From Nipponacmea schrenckii (Eukaryota > Mollusca > Gastropoda > Lottiidae): a DNA stretch of 64,000 nt. This document shows, piece by piece, positions 30,001-37,461 of this stretch (its first letter is position 1; each line of letters opens with the position of its first letter). The notes beneath the pieces were generated by a model that saw only the letters and a list, made by a program, of their open reading frames with translations, searched no databases and was not told the DNA's origin. The position numbers were made by a program, and so were the translations under genes. Location: contig CM060200.1 of assembly GCA_030562195.1 (NCBI GenBank), positions 40,273,084 through 40,337,083 of the forward strand. Reading direction: 5' to 3'.

Positions 30001-30766
30001 CATGGTTATTTTATGAATGAATGAATAAATGGGTGGATAGGTAGATGGATGAATGAATGAATGAATGAATGAATTAATAAATGAATGAGTAGATGGATGG
30101 ATGGATGGATGGATGGATGGATGGATGGATGGATGGATGGATGGATGGATGGATGGATGGATGGATGGATGGATGGATGGATGGATGGATGGATGGATGG
30201 ATGGATGGATGGATGGATGGATGGATGGATGGATGAATGAATGAATGAATGAATACATGGATTTTTCAAATGGGCGGGTGAGTGAGTGGGCGAGTGTGTG
30301 AGTGGATGGAAGGTTGGTTGTATGTTTGGACGGATGAATAATTGAATGAATGAATGAATTAATGAAATTGACCTGTAGATATTTTGTAGAATAAATCAAA
30401 CAATATTGGGAAAGATTGACAGACAGACAGAAATAATGAATAAAAGCCTTCTAAATGGATGAACTTGTAGATTGCTTGCAGAATAAATAAAAAAATATTA
30501 GGAAGATTGATGTATAGACAGAAACATAAAATAAGTGAGCAACTGCTGTATTATGTAAAATGAAATGAAATGAATGGAGTTTTACATCCTACTGTGCTGC
30601 AGCTATATCATTGTAAAACAAACAAATGAATGCATGAATGAATCAACAAACGAATGCCTGATCTAATGAACAAATTTATGAACAAATGGATCGAACGAAC
30701 AATGTATGAATGAACAAATAAATATACCCTACCTGGAGGTTTCTCCTTTTTCCAACATGCCTTCAT
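1..30766 (-). CDS. ATP8B: ATP8B-class P4-ATPase (phospholipid flippase), N-terminal ~780 residues, continues off the left edge
   Basis: Flippases of this class move phospholipid from the outer to the cytoplasmic leaflet and normally need a CDC50/TMEM30 partner. Exons, 5' to 3' on the minus strand: 30733-30766 or 28871-28928 (alternative starts), 23456-23514, 22386-22499, 19735-19833 or 16849-16947, 9328-9462, 9032-9102, 8582-8664, 8163-8410, 6453-6664, 5694-5856, 4923-5012, 4444-4609, 4032-4111, 3526-3627, 2744-2863, 1436-1533, 526-704 and 1-263 (open). All junctions keep phase and use GT-AG. Visible motifs: the DGET actuator loop (across 9032-9102/8582-8664), the TM4 PISL motif (6453-6664), the catalytic DKTGTLT at about residue 407 (5694-5856), KGAD of the nucleotide domain (2744-2863), and [11 protein letters not shown]...TGDKQETA (526-704/1-263). 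The GDGxND hinge and TM5-TM10 lie outside the window. Wording such as [21 protein letters not shown] and [13 protein letters not shown] is closer to ATP8B1/2/4 than to ATP8A. Introns are bloated with minisatellites. Confidence 0.95.
694..1005 (-). repeat. 32-bp minisatellite made of repeated 3' splice sites (10 copies)
   Basis: Ten near-perfect 32-bp units lie at exact 32-base spacing (starts 694, 726 ... 982). Read on the minus strand each unit contains ATTTCAG|TACCTCAATGAC. The copy nearest the gene body is the real acceptor and first 20 bases of ATP8B exon 526-704. The other nine lie upstream in the intron. Units differ only by T/G at one site (gatttgtc or gattggtc). See findings for the splicing consequence. 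Confidence 0.95.
1031..1195 (-). mobile_element. SINE 3'-body fragment
   Basis: Matches in reverse orientation the body and tail of the tRNA-derived SINE at 38957-39325: the terminal ATTTCATTTC tract, GGAGTTTTA.ATCCTACT, CATGCAGTG, GCATTAGCC and TTTCCAACTGTTGAG. The tRNA-like head is missing (5' truncated). Confidence 0.75.
1580..2580. repeat. 32-bp minisatellite (~30 copies)
   Basis: Tandem units of GGATAGTGGGACAGTTGGAT plus TGATGTTTGCTA, 32 bp, in the ATP8B intron between exons 2744-2863 and 1436-1533. G/A and T/A variants alternate. The middle (about 1870-2170) has many small indels while both flanks are clean. It is unrelated in sequence to the 32-bp array at 694-1005. Confidence 0.93.
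3021..3215 (-). mobile_element. SINE 3'-body fragment
   Basis: Reverse-oriented copy of the same SINE body (compare 38957-39325), lacking the tRNA head. It includes GACGGGCAATGCCATGCAGTG and the GAGGGATCTTTAACATGCAC block. It sits in the intron between ATP8B exons 3526-3627 and 2744-2863. A small copy fragment also lies at about 3652-3712. Confidence 0.75.
4638..4835 (-). mobile_element. SINE 3'-body fragment
   Basis: Reverse-oriented, more diverged SINE body between ATP8B exons 4923-5012 and 4444-4609. The terminal GAAATGAATGGAGTTTTACA tract and the CTACTCTTTTTGCGATTCC block are clear. Short open frames here are repeat shadows. Confidence 0.7.
5052..5195 (-). mobile_element. SINE 3'-body fragments (two)
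   Basis: A reverse-oriented SINE tail lies at 5052-5195, and a more decayed one at about 5400-5570, both in the intron between ATP8B exons 5694-5856 and 4923-5012. Between them, 5281-5345 holds a short near-palindrome (a tatatggatgta...tacatccatata type) of unknown meaning. Confidence 0.65.
6085..6295 (+). mobile_element. SINE 3'-body fragment, plus orientation
   Basis: Contains GGGACAATAAACCGAGGC, the AAAGATCCCTCGA block, the AAATTTCCCTCATTGC block and a T-rich ATTTCATTTTTTC end. It matches 38957-39325 in direct orientation without the tRNA head. Confidence 0.75.
6820..7950. repeat. 22-bp minisatellite grading into ~40-bp degenerate units
   Basis: From 6820 to about 7135 the unit TTTATGGATAGTTACTTAGTGT (22 bp, described here as ATGGATAGTTACTTAG plus TGTTTT) repeats with few changes. 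From 7135 to 7950 it becomes diverged higher-order units of about 40 bp (ATAGATAACTACTAAGTT alternating with ATATAGAAAATTGCTTAG). It lies in the ATP8B intron between exons 8163-8410 and 6453-6664. The core equals the middle of the MITE family seen at 15832-16184 and 47751-48068. Confidence 0.9.
9955..10978. repeat. 54-bp minisatellite, forward array (~19 copies)
   Basis: Units are exactly 54 bp (for example phase points at 10021, 10075 and 10129), with core CTCCTATAGAAGCACTGG then TCTAGGTTACAAGTATTAG. It lies in the ATP8B intron between the TM1-TM2 exons and exon 9328-9462. The same unit forms an inverted array at 31193-32560. Confidence 0.95.
11060..11500. other. Intronic sequence with SINE scraps
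   Basis: A 3' SINE end fragment (GAAGAGTAGGATGTAAACTC) is visible at about 11062-11100 and a weaker body scrap (AAAGTAGGCTAATGCTG) at 11255-11275. Nothing else was recognised. Confidence 0.4.
11530..11880. repeat. G-run minisatellite, ~70-bp units (4-5 copies)
   Basis: Irregular units combine TTGATAGTTTTGATAGG, long G runs (up to about 10 G, for example near 11650 and 11790) and ATTATTGACAGGAGT. Several G tracts per unit give G-quadruplex potential on the plus strand. It is inside an ATP8B intron. Confidence 0.8.
12413..14332. repeat. 69-bp minisatellite (~27 copies)
   Basis: The 69-bp unit contains CTGATGATGACAATGTAAAT followed by TGTAGAAACATTGTGTGTAATAAAAC and GGAGTAGTATACCATATAAA. Since 69 is 23 codons, repeat-length open frames appear on the minus strand; they are not genes. 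The unit holds the small inverted repeat ACAAT/ATTGT and a GAAACATTG motif. It lies in the ATP8B intron between 16849-16947 and 9328-9462. Confidence 0.95.
14722..14910 (-). mobile_element. SINE 3'-body fragment
   Basis: Reverse-oriented SINE body with GACCAATGCCATGCAGTG, CAGCAGCATTAACC and ATCTTTAATGTGCACAGCC. The tRNA head is absent. The stretches around it (14340-14720 and 14910-15830) are AT-rich intron in which I see nothing else. Confidence 0.75.
15832..16184. mobile_element. Palindromic MITE copy
   Basis: The terminal inverted repeats are of the TTAAAGGGATA...TATCCCTTTAA type (the left end here reads TTTAAAGTAATACTG, the right end TATCCCTTTAAA). The inner arms include GAACATAAAATTT and ATATGAGTATATATTCATCA. 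The centre is AAATGCATCTTTATGGATAA then TTACTTAG. The left arm carries ACTTACCTG, a perfect donor on the minus strand. No transposase frame is present. Confidence 0.8.
16440..16505 (+). repeat. Dispersed single copy of the 86-bp repeat
   Basis: The segment with TGTCCCCATGGGCGTATTGG, ACCTAATTCTGACCCAT and AAAATAAAGAGT matches the unit tandemly repeated at 45772-46015. Only one unit is present here. Confidence 0.55.
16849..16947 (-). CDS. ATP8B: ATP8B alternative TM1-TM2 exon, version B
   Basis: A 99-bp, 33-codon, phase 0-0 exon. It begins [13 protein letters not shown] and ends KDAVDDF. The acceptor is a long pyrimidine tract ending CTCTCAG and the donor TTC|GTGAGT. By my alignment 18 of 33 residues equal version A (19735-19833), and both keep P, SSL, P.TT, IPLV and KDA.DDF. 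Differences cluster in the TM2 core, where A has FVLTISGV and B has AVISVTII. It is intact and not a decayed copy. Confidence 0.88.
18158..18440. repeat. 17-bp minisatellite (AACTGAACCAGTATCAA, ~16 copies)
   Basis: Short units of AACTGAACCAGTATCAA with an interspersed variant AACCAGTAAAGGTCTCAA. It lies between the two alternative TM1-TM2 exons of ATP8B, 1.3 kb from either side. The rest of 17.05-19.7 kb is AT-rich intron in which I recognise nothing else. Confidence 0.85.
19735..19833 (-). CDS. ATP8B: ATP8B alternative TM1-TM2 exon, version A
   Basis: A 99-bp, 33-codon, phase 0-0 exon. It begins [13 protein letters not shown] and ends KDAIDDF. The acceptor is TACCGTAG and the donor TTT|GTAAGT. 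It covers the end of TM1, the luminal PxxSSL turn and most of TM2, matching the vertebrate ATP8B stretch around PEISSL...KDATDD. It follows exon 22386-22499 (ending LLILQ) and can splice to 9328-9462 (QRHRNDD). A second intact exon of the same length and content lies 2.8 kb downstream at 16849-16947. Confidence 0.9.
20032..20900. repeat. 33-bp minisatellite (~25 copies)
   Basis: The 33-bp unit is CTATAGAAACCAAGACCTGG followed by ATCTGTTGAGTAA. Because 33 is 11 codons, it is open in several frames on both strands; these frames are repeat artefacts. It lies about 200 bp upstream of the version A TM1-TM2 exon of ATP8B. Confidence 0.93.
21604..21936. mobile_element. Palindromic MITE copy
   Basis: Same family as 15832-16184: starts AAAGGGATACTGCATCTTAG, has AGTGAACTAACCTGGTGTCA in the left arm (the donor motif mutated here to AACTAACC) and the TTTATGGATAATTACTTAG centre, and ends TTCATTCTAAGACCTATTAT then CATTTAA. 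Confidence 0.8.
22535..22705 (+). mobile_element. SINE 5' part with tRNA-like head
   Basis: GGTGGGTCAGTGAGTTGGAT is an A-box-like block and CCAGGGTTCGATCTC a B-box-like block, as in RNA polymerase III promoters of tRNA-derived SINEs. It continues into CAACCCAGTTTCCCCCTGTC and is then truncated. It lies immediately upstream of ATP8B exon 22386-22499. Confidence 0.7.
23150..23430 (-). mobile_element. SINE tail fragments and a poly-G stretch
   Basis: Two short SINE tails (about 23150-23200 and 23362-23425) flank a run of about 14 G at 23263-23276. All lie in the intron upstream of ATP8B exon 22386-22499 and just below exon 23456-23514. Confidence 0.5.
24295..24500. repeat. (GAAT)n/(GGAT)n microsatellite
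   Basis: Imperfect GAATGAAT and GGATGGAAT tetranucleotide runs, with an A-rich flank upstream (23.83-24.3 kb). The latter starts with GAGCTATACAAATTTAAAAA and ATTATTATTATT, resembling a decayed retroelement 3' end. No gene is seen in 24.5-25.1 kb. Confidence 0.8.
25140..28612. repeat. 46-bp minisatellite, 3.5 kb (~75 copies)
   Basis: The largest array in the window. The unit is CTCAATAATATCATATAGTT followed by CTCTGACTGTTCTATATGAGATCAAG. The A/G variant in CATATAGTT versus CATATGGTT alternates along the array. The interval of about 25660-26900 is full of one-base deletions; the rest is nearly clean. It lies in the ATP8B intron between exons 28871-28928 and 23456-23514. Open frames inside it are artefacts. 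Confidence 0.96.
28871..28928 (-). CDS. ATP8B: ATP8B alternative start exon 1b ([19 protein letters not shown])
   Basis: This exon encodes 19 residues from the ATG at 28928, plus one base before a TTTG|GTAAGA donor. It joins in phase to 23456-23514, exactly as exon 1a does. The peptide is acidic and serine/threonine-rich rather than basic. No strong acceptor is obvious just upstream (the ATG follows ACTAAG), so it may be a true first exon with its own promoter around 28.95-29.1 kb. Whether it is transcribed cannot be decided from sequence alone. Confidence 0.65.
30010..30360. repeat. (GGAT)n microsatellite
   Basis: A pure GGAT tetranucleotide run at about 30087-30234, flanked by GAAT-rich runs to 30360. 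Poly-serine/histidine/proline/isoleucine frames on the minus strand come from the repeat and are not genes. A short SINE tail follows at about 30560-30600. Confidence 0.95.
30733..30766 (-). CDS. ATP8B: ATP8B alternative start exon 1a ([11 protein letters not shown]...)
   Basis: This exon encodes 11 residues, [11 protein letters not shown], plus one base. It joins in phase to the exon at 23456-23514 ([14 protein letters not shown]). The lysine/proline-rich start followed by ERR.K.ND.E(Y/F)N is how vertebrate ATP8B2/4 proteins begin, so this is probably the ancestral N-terminus. The donor reads CCAG|GTAGGG. A consensus acceptor (TTTCAG) lies 17 bases upstream of the ATG, which implies at least one upstream non-coding exon; 32731-32773 is a candidate. 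Confidence 0.8.
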
Positions 30767-31192
30767 GATTATAATTCATTTATACTGAAATAGAGAAAAG
30801 CCAGTAGTCATGTTTTAAAAACAACATTAATTTGATAAATACATGTTATATATAGTTAAATGATTTCTTATCAGTGAGAGGGTGTTATTAAAATACTGGA
30901 TCAATTGATAGAGGACAAGTGCCAATAATAACATTTATTACTCTCAAAAAGTGACTCTTTGGGCCAATTTAAGACAAATTTTTTTAACATTTATACCAAA
31001 CATTTGGTGACTGCTAACAAAAGGAATAAAAATCTGAGTAATATTCTTGTACATGGTAGATTAGATCCCCTTTCATTATCTCCCTGAAGTAATCGATTGC
31101 ATTTTTATCATTGCTTTATCTTGTAAGTTTCTCCAGTAATAGATAATTTCTTATCAAATTCATTTATACTGTAATTCATAGCATAGTCTCTT

Positions 31193-32560
31193 CTTGTGAC
31201 CTAGGCCAGTGCTTCAATAGGAGAGTATTTCATATAACACCTAATACTTGTGACCTAGACCAGTTTTTATCATCACTGACCTATACTTTACAAACATCCA
31301 TTTTGGCATGACTGCCAGTCATGACCGTAATATAGAGCCAAATCAACAGCCATGCTTGTGACCTAGGCCAGTACTTCCATAGGAGAATATATAATACAAC
31401 ATTAATACTTGTGACCTAGGCCAGTCTTCTATAGGAGATTCTATAAACATCTAATACTTGTGACTGGCCAGTCTTCTATAGGAGAGTATCTCTTATAACA
31501 CCTAATATTGTGACCTAGACCAGTCTTCTATAGGTTGTATCTCTTATAACACCTTATGCTTGTGACCTAGACCAGTGCTTCTATAGGAGAGTATCTTTAT
31601 AACACCTAATACTTGTGACCTAGACCAGTGCTTCTATAGGAGAGTATCTCTTATAAAACCTAATGCTTGTGACCTAGACCAGTGCTTCTATAGGAGAGTA
31701 TCTCTTGTGAAACCTAATACTTGTGACCTAGACCAGTCTTCTATATCTCTTATAACACCTAATACTTGTAACCTAGCCAGTGCTTCTATAGGAGAGTATC
31801 TCTTATAACACCTAATACTTGTGACCTAGACCAGTGCTTCTATAGGAAAAGTATCTCTTATAACACCTAATACTTGTGACCTAGCCAGTGCTTCTATAGG
31901 AGAGTATCTCTTATAACACCTAATACTTGTGACCTAGCCAGTGCTTCTATAGGAGAGTATCTCTTATAACACCTAATACTTGTAACCTAGACCAGTGCTT
32001 CTATAGGAGAGTATCTCTTATAACACCTAATACTTGTAACCTAGCCAGTGCTTCTATAGGAGTATCTCTTATAACACCTAATACTTGTGACCTAGCCAGT
32101 GCTTCTATAGGAGAATATCTCTTATAACACCTAATACTTGTGACCTAGACCAGTGCTTCTATAGGAGAGTATCTCTTATAACATCTAATACTTGTGACCT
32201 AGGCCAGTACTTCTATAGGAGAGTATCTCATATAACACCTAATACTTGTGACCTAGCCAGTGCTTCTATAGGAGAGTATCTCTTATAACACCTAATACTT
32301 GTGACCTAGGCCAGTGCTTCTATAGGAGAGTATCTCTTAAACAAATACTTGTGACTAGGCAGTCTTCTATAGGAGAGTATCTCATATAACACCAAATACT
32401 TGTGACCTAGACCAGTGTTTCTATAGAAGAATATCTCTTATAACACCTCATCCTTGTGACCTAGGCTAGTGCTTCTATAAGAGAGAAGTATCTATCTCAT
32501 ATAACACCAAATACTTGTGACCTAGACCAGTGTTTCTATAAGAGAGTATCTCATAGAACA
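31193..32560. repeat. 54-bp minisatellite, inverted array (~25 copies)
   Basis: The unit CTTGTGACCTAGACCAGTGC followed by TTCTATAGGAGAGTATCTCTTATAACACC is the reverse complement of the 54-bp unit at 9955-10978, with the same length. The part around 31400-31560 is indel-rich. It lies upstream of ATP8B start exon 1a and downstream of the candidate leader exon 32731-32773. Confidence 0.95.
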
Positions 32561-32730
32561 CCCTGGACCAATTTAGGATGAGACAATCTTCAATATATTT
32601 ACACGAGAGTTTCCCCAGCCCTTTTCCTTTCCATATTGTAAATACTAAAAGTTTGGGGAAAATAAAGACAAACCGAACAGGTTAAACACAATGATAAATA
32701 TTGTAGCAGTATATCCATCTGTCTACTTAC

Positions 32731-32773
32731 ACTAATGACTTAATCCTCCAGGACCAATTTCAACTCTATCAAT
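32731..32773 (-). other. Candidate non-coding 5' UTR exon of ATP8B
   Basis: On the minus strand a strong acceptor (TGTATTACAG) is followed after 43 bases by a strong donor (GTAAGTAGA). The segment has stops in frame, so it would be untranslated. It lies 2 kb upstream of start exon 1a, which itself has an upstream acceptor and so needs a leader exon. A further donor-like site, ATG|GTAAGT near 36733-36738, could mark an even earlier exon. The support is splice-site quality and position only. Confidence 0.35.
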
Positions 32774-33312
32774 CTGTAATACATAATATACCCTTCATTA
32801 GTATATAACAATTAGTACAGTTGTTAATTAGACCTTTATATTCTTTTGTATTTTATAGAGGCCCTTATGGCTCCTAATTTCTTAAAACCCTATTGAAATA
32901 GAAATTATGACATACCGTTTGTTAACAATTAAACCACTGGGTATGTTCAGGAAGACCTTATTTCCGACTCTGGTTGTATCATATCCCTTAATTAATACAT
33001 CAATTAACAAACATTTTAATTAAGTCAGGGTTACAATGTCATATAACTAGATATCAGTACGTATTGCCTGCAGATTTAATCACCTCAATTCAAATATATT
33101 AATGAAGCAAATGTCTGCTAAAACATGACCAGATAAAGTCTTTCAGCAGTAATTATGTGAATAATAAACAGGATTTGGACCACATTAAAGTGAAGAAATA
33201 GCAGCTTCCTATAACACTTTCCAAATTAAAATTATTACACACGGTTTGTTAACAATTAAACCACAAAAAAATGTATATTCAGGAAGACCTTACTTCCATC
33301 TCCAGCTGTAAC

Positions 33313-33650
33313 ACATCCTTGCCTTAGAATGAACATAAAATTTAAAACTTGGCCAATAAGTAAACATCTAGACATCAGTAATTATATCTGCTGCCATAAA
33401 TAACATAAAAAAATAAATAAATATCAAAAAAACTAAGCAATTACCGGTATCCATAAAGATGCAATTGATTATTGAAATAATAATTTGATTAAGCATTTTT
33501 AAAAAAAAGACTTCGTTTTGTGAGTTTTCCAGATTTTAAGAGATTATATTACTTTATGACACCAGGTAAGTTCACTGATGAATATATACTCATATTGATC
33601 ATTCTTAAGAACTTAAATTTTATATTCATGTTAAGACAAAGTAATATATG
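33313..33650. mobile_element. Palindromic MITE copy
   Basis: CTTAGAATGAACATAAAATT at the left, TTTATGACACCAGGTAAGTT (donor motif, plus strand) in the right arm, and a right end decayed around GTTAAGACAAAG. 32.78-33.3 kb upstream is AT-rich with no gene seen. Confidence 0.75.
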
Positions 33651-33885
33651 CACTAATTTAACCAAATAATAAACTACTCAGAGAAAACTTTCTATATCAC
33701 AAGATTTAGGCGTTGCAACACTGAATCATCATATTTGATCTTGACTTTATTTGTATTATGATAAATTTAAAACATTGCGAAATATGGGACTTTATTACTT
33801 GGTTACCTTGACTTAACAACACAAATTTCTGACTGATAACAACTTTATACGAGTTCAGATAATCAACTAGAATAACTGATATTGA

Positions 33886-35750
33886 TTTGACAGTATTTAC
33901 CTGTCATGTCTGACTAGTGCTCTAGACTGTTGATTGACTGTATTTACCTGTCATGTCTGACTAGAGCTCTAGACTGTAGATTTGACTGTATTTACCTGTC
34001 ATGTCTGACTAGAGCTCTAGACTGTTGATTGACTGTATTTACCTGTCATGTCTGACTAGAGCTCTAGACTGTTGATTTGACTGTATTTACCTGTCATGTC
34101 TGACTAGAGCTCTAGACTGTTGATTTGACTGTATTTACCTGTCATGTCTGACTAGAGCTCTAGACTGTGATTTGACTGTATTTACCTGTCATGTCTGACT
34201 AGAGCTCTAGACTGTTGATTGACTGTATTTACCTGTCATGTCTGACAAGAGCTCTAGACTGTTGATTTGACTGTATTTACCTGTCATGTCTGACTAGAGC
34301 TCTAGACCGTTGATTTGACTGTATTTACCTGTCATGTCTGACTAGAGCTCTAGATTGTTGATTTGACTGTATTTACCTGTCATGTCTGACTAGAGCTCTA
34401 GACTGTTGATTTGGCTGTATTTACCTGTCATGTCTGACTAGAGCTCTAGACTGTGATTTGACTGTATTTACCTGTCATGTCTGACTAGAGCTCTAGACTG
34501 TTGATTTGACTGTATTTACCTGTCATGTCTGACTAGAGCTCTAGACTGTTGATTTGACTGTATTTACCTGTCATGTCTGACTAGAGCTCTAGACTGTTGA
34601 TTTGACTGTATTTACCTGTCATGTCTGACTAGAGCTCTAGATTGTTGATTTGACTGTATTTACCTGTCATGTCTGACTAGAGCTCTAGACTGTTGATTTG
34701 ACTGTATTTACCTGTCATGTCTGACTAGAGCTCTAGACTGTTGATTTGACTGTATTTACCTGTCATGTCTGACTAGAGCTCTAGACTGTTGATTTGACTG
34801 TATTTACCTGTCATTTCTGACTAGAGCTCTAGACTGTCGCTTTAACTGTATTTACCTGTCATGTCTGACTAGAGCTCTAGACTGTTGATTTGACTGTATT
34901 TACCAGTCATGTCTGACTAGAGCTCTAGACTGTTGATTTGACTGTATTTACCTGTCATGTCTGACTAGAGCTCTAGACTGTTGATTTGACTGTATTTACC
35001 TGTCATGTCTGACTAGAGCTCTAGACTGTTGATTTGACTGTATTTACCTGTCATGTCTGACTAGAGCTCTAGACTGTTGATTTGACTGTATTTACCTGTC
35101 ATGTCTGACTAAAACTCTAGACTGTTGATTTGACTGTATTTACCTGTCATGTCTGACTAGAGCTCTAGACTGTTGATTTGGCTGTATTTACCAGTCATGT
35201 CTGACTAGAGCTCTAGACTGTTGATTTGGCTGTATTTACCTGTCATGTCTGACTAGAGCTCTAGACTGTTGATTTGACTGTATTTACCTGTCATGTCTGA
35301 CAAGAGTTTTAGATTGTTGATTTGACTGTATTTACCTGTCATGTCTGACTAGAGCTCTAGATTGTTGATTTGTCTGTATTTACCTGTCATGTCTGACTAG
35401 AGCTCTAGACTGTCGATTTAACTGTATTTACCTGTCATGTCTGATTAGAGCTCTAGACTGTTGATTTGACTGTATTCACCAGTAATGTCTGACTAGAGCT
35501 CTAGACTGTTGATTTGACTGTATTTACCTGTCATGTCTGACTAGAGCTCTAGACTGTTGATTTGACTGTATTTACCTGTCATTTCTGACTAGAGCTCTAG
35601 ACTGTTGCTTTAACTGTATTTACCAGTCATGTCTGACTAGAGCTCTAGATTGTTGATTTGACTGTATTTACCAGTCATGTCTGACTAGAGCTCTAGACTG
35701 TTCATTTGACTGTATTTACCTCTAATGTCTGGCGAGAGCTCTAGACTGAG
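33886..35750. repeat. 48-bp minisatellite (~38 copies)
   Basis: The 48-bp unit is CTGTATTTACCTGTCATGTC followed by TGACTAGAGCTCTAGACTGTTGATTTGA. Each unit holds the 12-bp perfect palindrome CTAGAGCTCTAG and, on the minus strand, ACAG|GTAAATAC, which resembles a splice donor. Copies are clean, with a few T-loss variants. Confidence 0.95.
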
Positions 35751-36094
35751 TTAGCAGTATGTCAACTATCGCTTGACATCTCATATTTAAACAAAATTAA
35801 TGTTTATAAGTAGGAAATAATTTCTGATGAAAAGAGGATGAATTTCATGGAAAACAAACAGGATATATAAACTTCACTAATATATAAAAATACAGACAGG
35901 ACCTGTACTAGATATTATGATTAGATTATTAGATATGATTAGATATTTAACTTGTGACGCACAAGAATACATATCAACATATACTAACAACCACAATCTT
36001 GTCTATGTTGTATCATCAGTTAATATCAAACTATATGAGGGTCATATCCCATACATGTCAAATGTTTTGAATATTCTAATATTCCTCTAACATA

Positions 36095-36345
36095 CACAAC
36101 CCCGTCACCAGGACAGAATTGATACTGGGGAACTTATGTTTTTTTCTGGGTTCTGCCCCTCCAGGAATTTTGAAACTAGAGGTCTGGAGAACGTATTTGT
36201 GGCGATGCAGAGGCGCCAAAATCCCAATCAAAATGTTCATCTTATTGTTTTTTTGTAAATTAATCAATCTCTGATAACTGAAGAAGGTTTTGAAGGAGAA
36301 CAATTGGTAGAACACAGCCCCCACGACAGGTCTATACCATGTTTC
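36095..36345 (+). repeat. Dispersed repeat family, copy 1
   Basis: Starts near CGTCACCAGGACAGAATTG and carries CCCTCCAGGAATTTTGAAAC and CCCAATCAAAATGTTCATCT. The same blocks occur inverted at 43860-44125 and direct at 53660-53815. An open frame across it on the minus strand does not match any known protein and is best seen as part of the repeat. Confidence 0.6.
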
Positions 36346-36872
36346 AAATGTTTTTAATCGTATAATATTTTTCATTCATACAAAAAATTTAAAGAGTAGG
36401 CCTACACAGTTCTACATTACCCTTTTCCAAGTTTTTAACTATGTTCCTCGACTCTACCCATATAAGGTTAAATCAGGTATATTTTCAATAAAACTGTCTA
36501 CATTTATAATTCAGGTGTTGGTCTAAGTAACCCTTCTAATTTAAAAAAAAAATGGGGGCAAAAGTTGAACTGATACAAATTAAAATCAAGCACACACTTC
36601 CAAGATCTCTTGTATACCTTCCAAAAGAATTTGTTTGAAATAGAAAGATTCAAGACTCCAAGTTGACATTTTTTGTATACTTATGCAGAAATATCATACA
36701 AATTTTAAAATAGTCATTTATTTTCCTGTCTAAAGACTTACCATTCTCTTTGTTTACAGTTTATATTTCACAAACTCATTAAAGCGTTTATTTTCTACGC
36801 CTGACCAACTCTATTACACACTACACTATCTCCAGTTGTATCCTTCTACTACATCTTGACCTTTGACATCTA

Positions 36873-37207
36873 CTTTAAAGGAATGCTACTTCTTAGAATG
36901 AACATAAAATTTTAAAATGTGAAACTAGGCTAATAAGAGCAGTAGATAGGCCTATATCCTGCGGCCATAAATAACATAACAGAATCATTATATAATGCAA
37001 TAAAAAACTTAGTAATTATCCATATAAATACAATTGATTATTGAATAACAATTAAGTGTTTTTCAATATTTGCGAGTTTTCCAGATTTTAAGGGATTCTT
37101 TTACTTTATGACACTAGGTAAGTTCACTGATGAATATATATATACTCATATTGACCATTCAGGAGAACTTAAACATATGTCCATTTTAAGACACAGTATC
37201 ACTTTAA
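36873..37207. mobile_element. Palindromic MITE copy
   Basis: Starts TTTAAAGGAATGCTACTTC, ends ACACAGTATCACTTTAA, with inner AATGAACATAAAATTT and a right-arm TTATGACACTAGGTAAGTTC (CTAG|GTAAGT donor motif). It lies in the gene-poor region upstream of ATP8B. Confidence 0.75.
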
Positions 37208-37461
37208 TGACTAATAACGAACTTAATGAATTATATCAATTTAAATATAACAACTATAGTTGTTTCCTATCTTATAGATAATGGTGTCAAATGAAGGATG
37301 ATGTTTGTCCTACTCTCTTTCCAGTTACTCTTAATATTTTTATAATTTCCAATTTTTAAGGGGAATTTCAATGTGAAAAGCCTGTATTTTTATTTCCCAC
37401 TGTTACGAGATATTCAATATTTAAAGTCTGTATCAAACATAGCTTCGGTTGATTGTCCTAT

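Noticed and set aside
29998..30399. Ser/His/Pro/Ile repeat open frames (HPSIHPSI)
   Set aside because: Direct translation of a GGAT tetranucleotide microsatellite.
1..30766. ATP8A rather than ATP8B assignment
   Set aside because: Several conserved stretches ([44 protein letters not shown] start) follow the ATP8B1/2/4 pattern. The C-terminal half, which would add proof, is outside the window.
36076..36375. Minus-strand 99-codon open frame
   Set aside because: It coincides with the dispersed repeat shared with 43.9 and 53.7 kb, whose copies do not keep the frame open.
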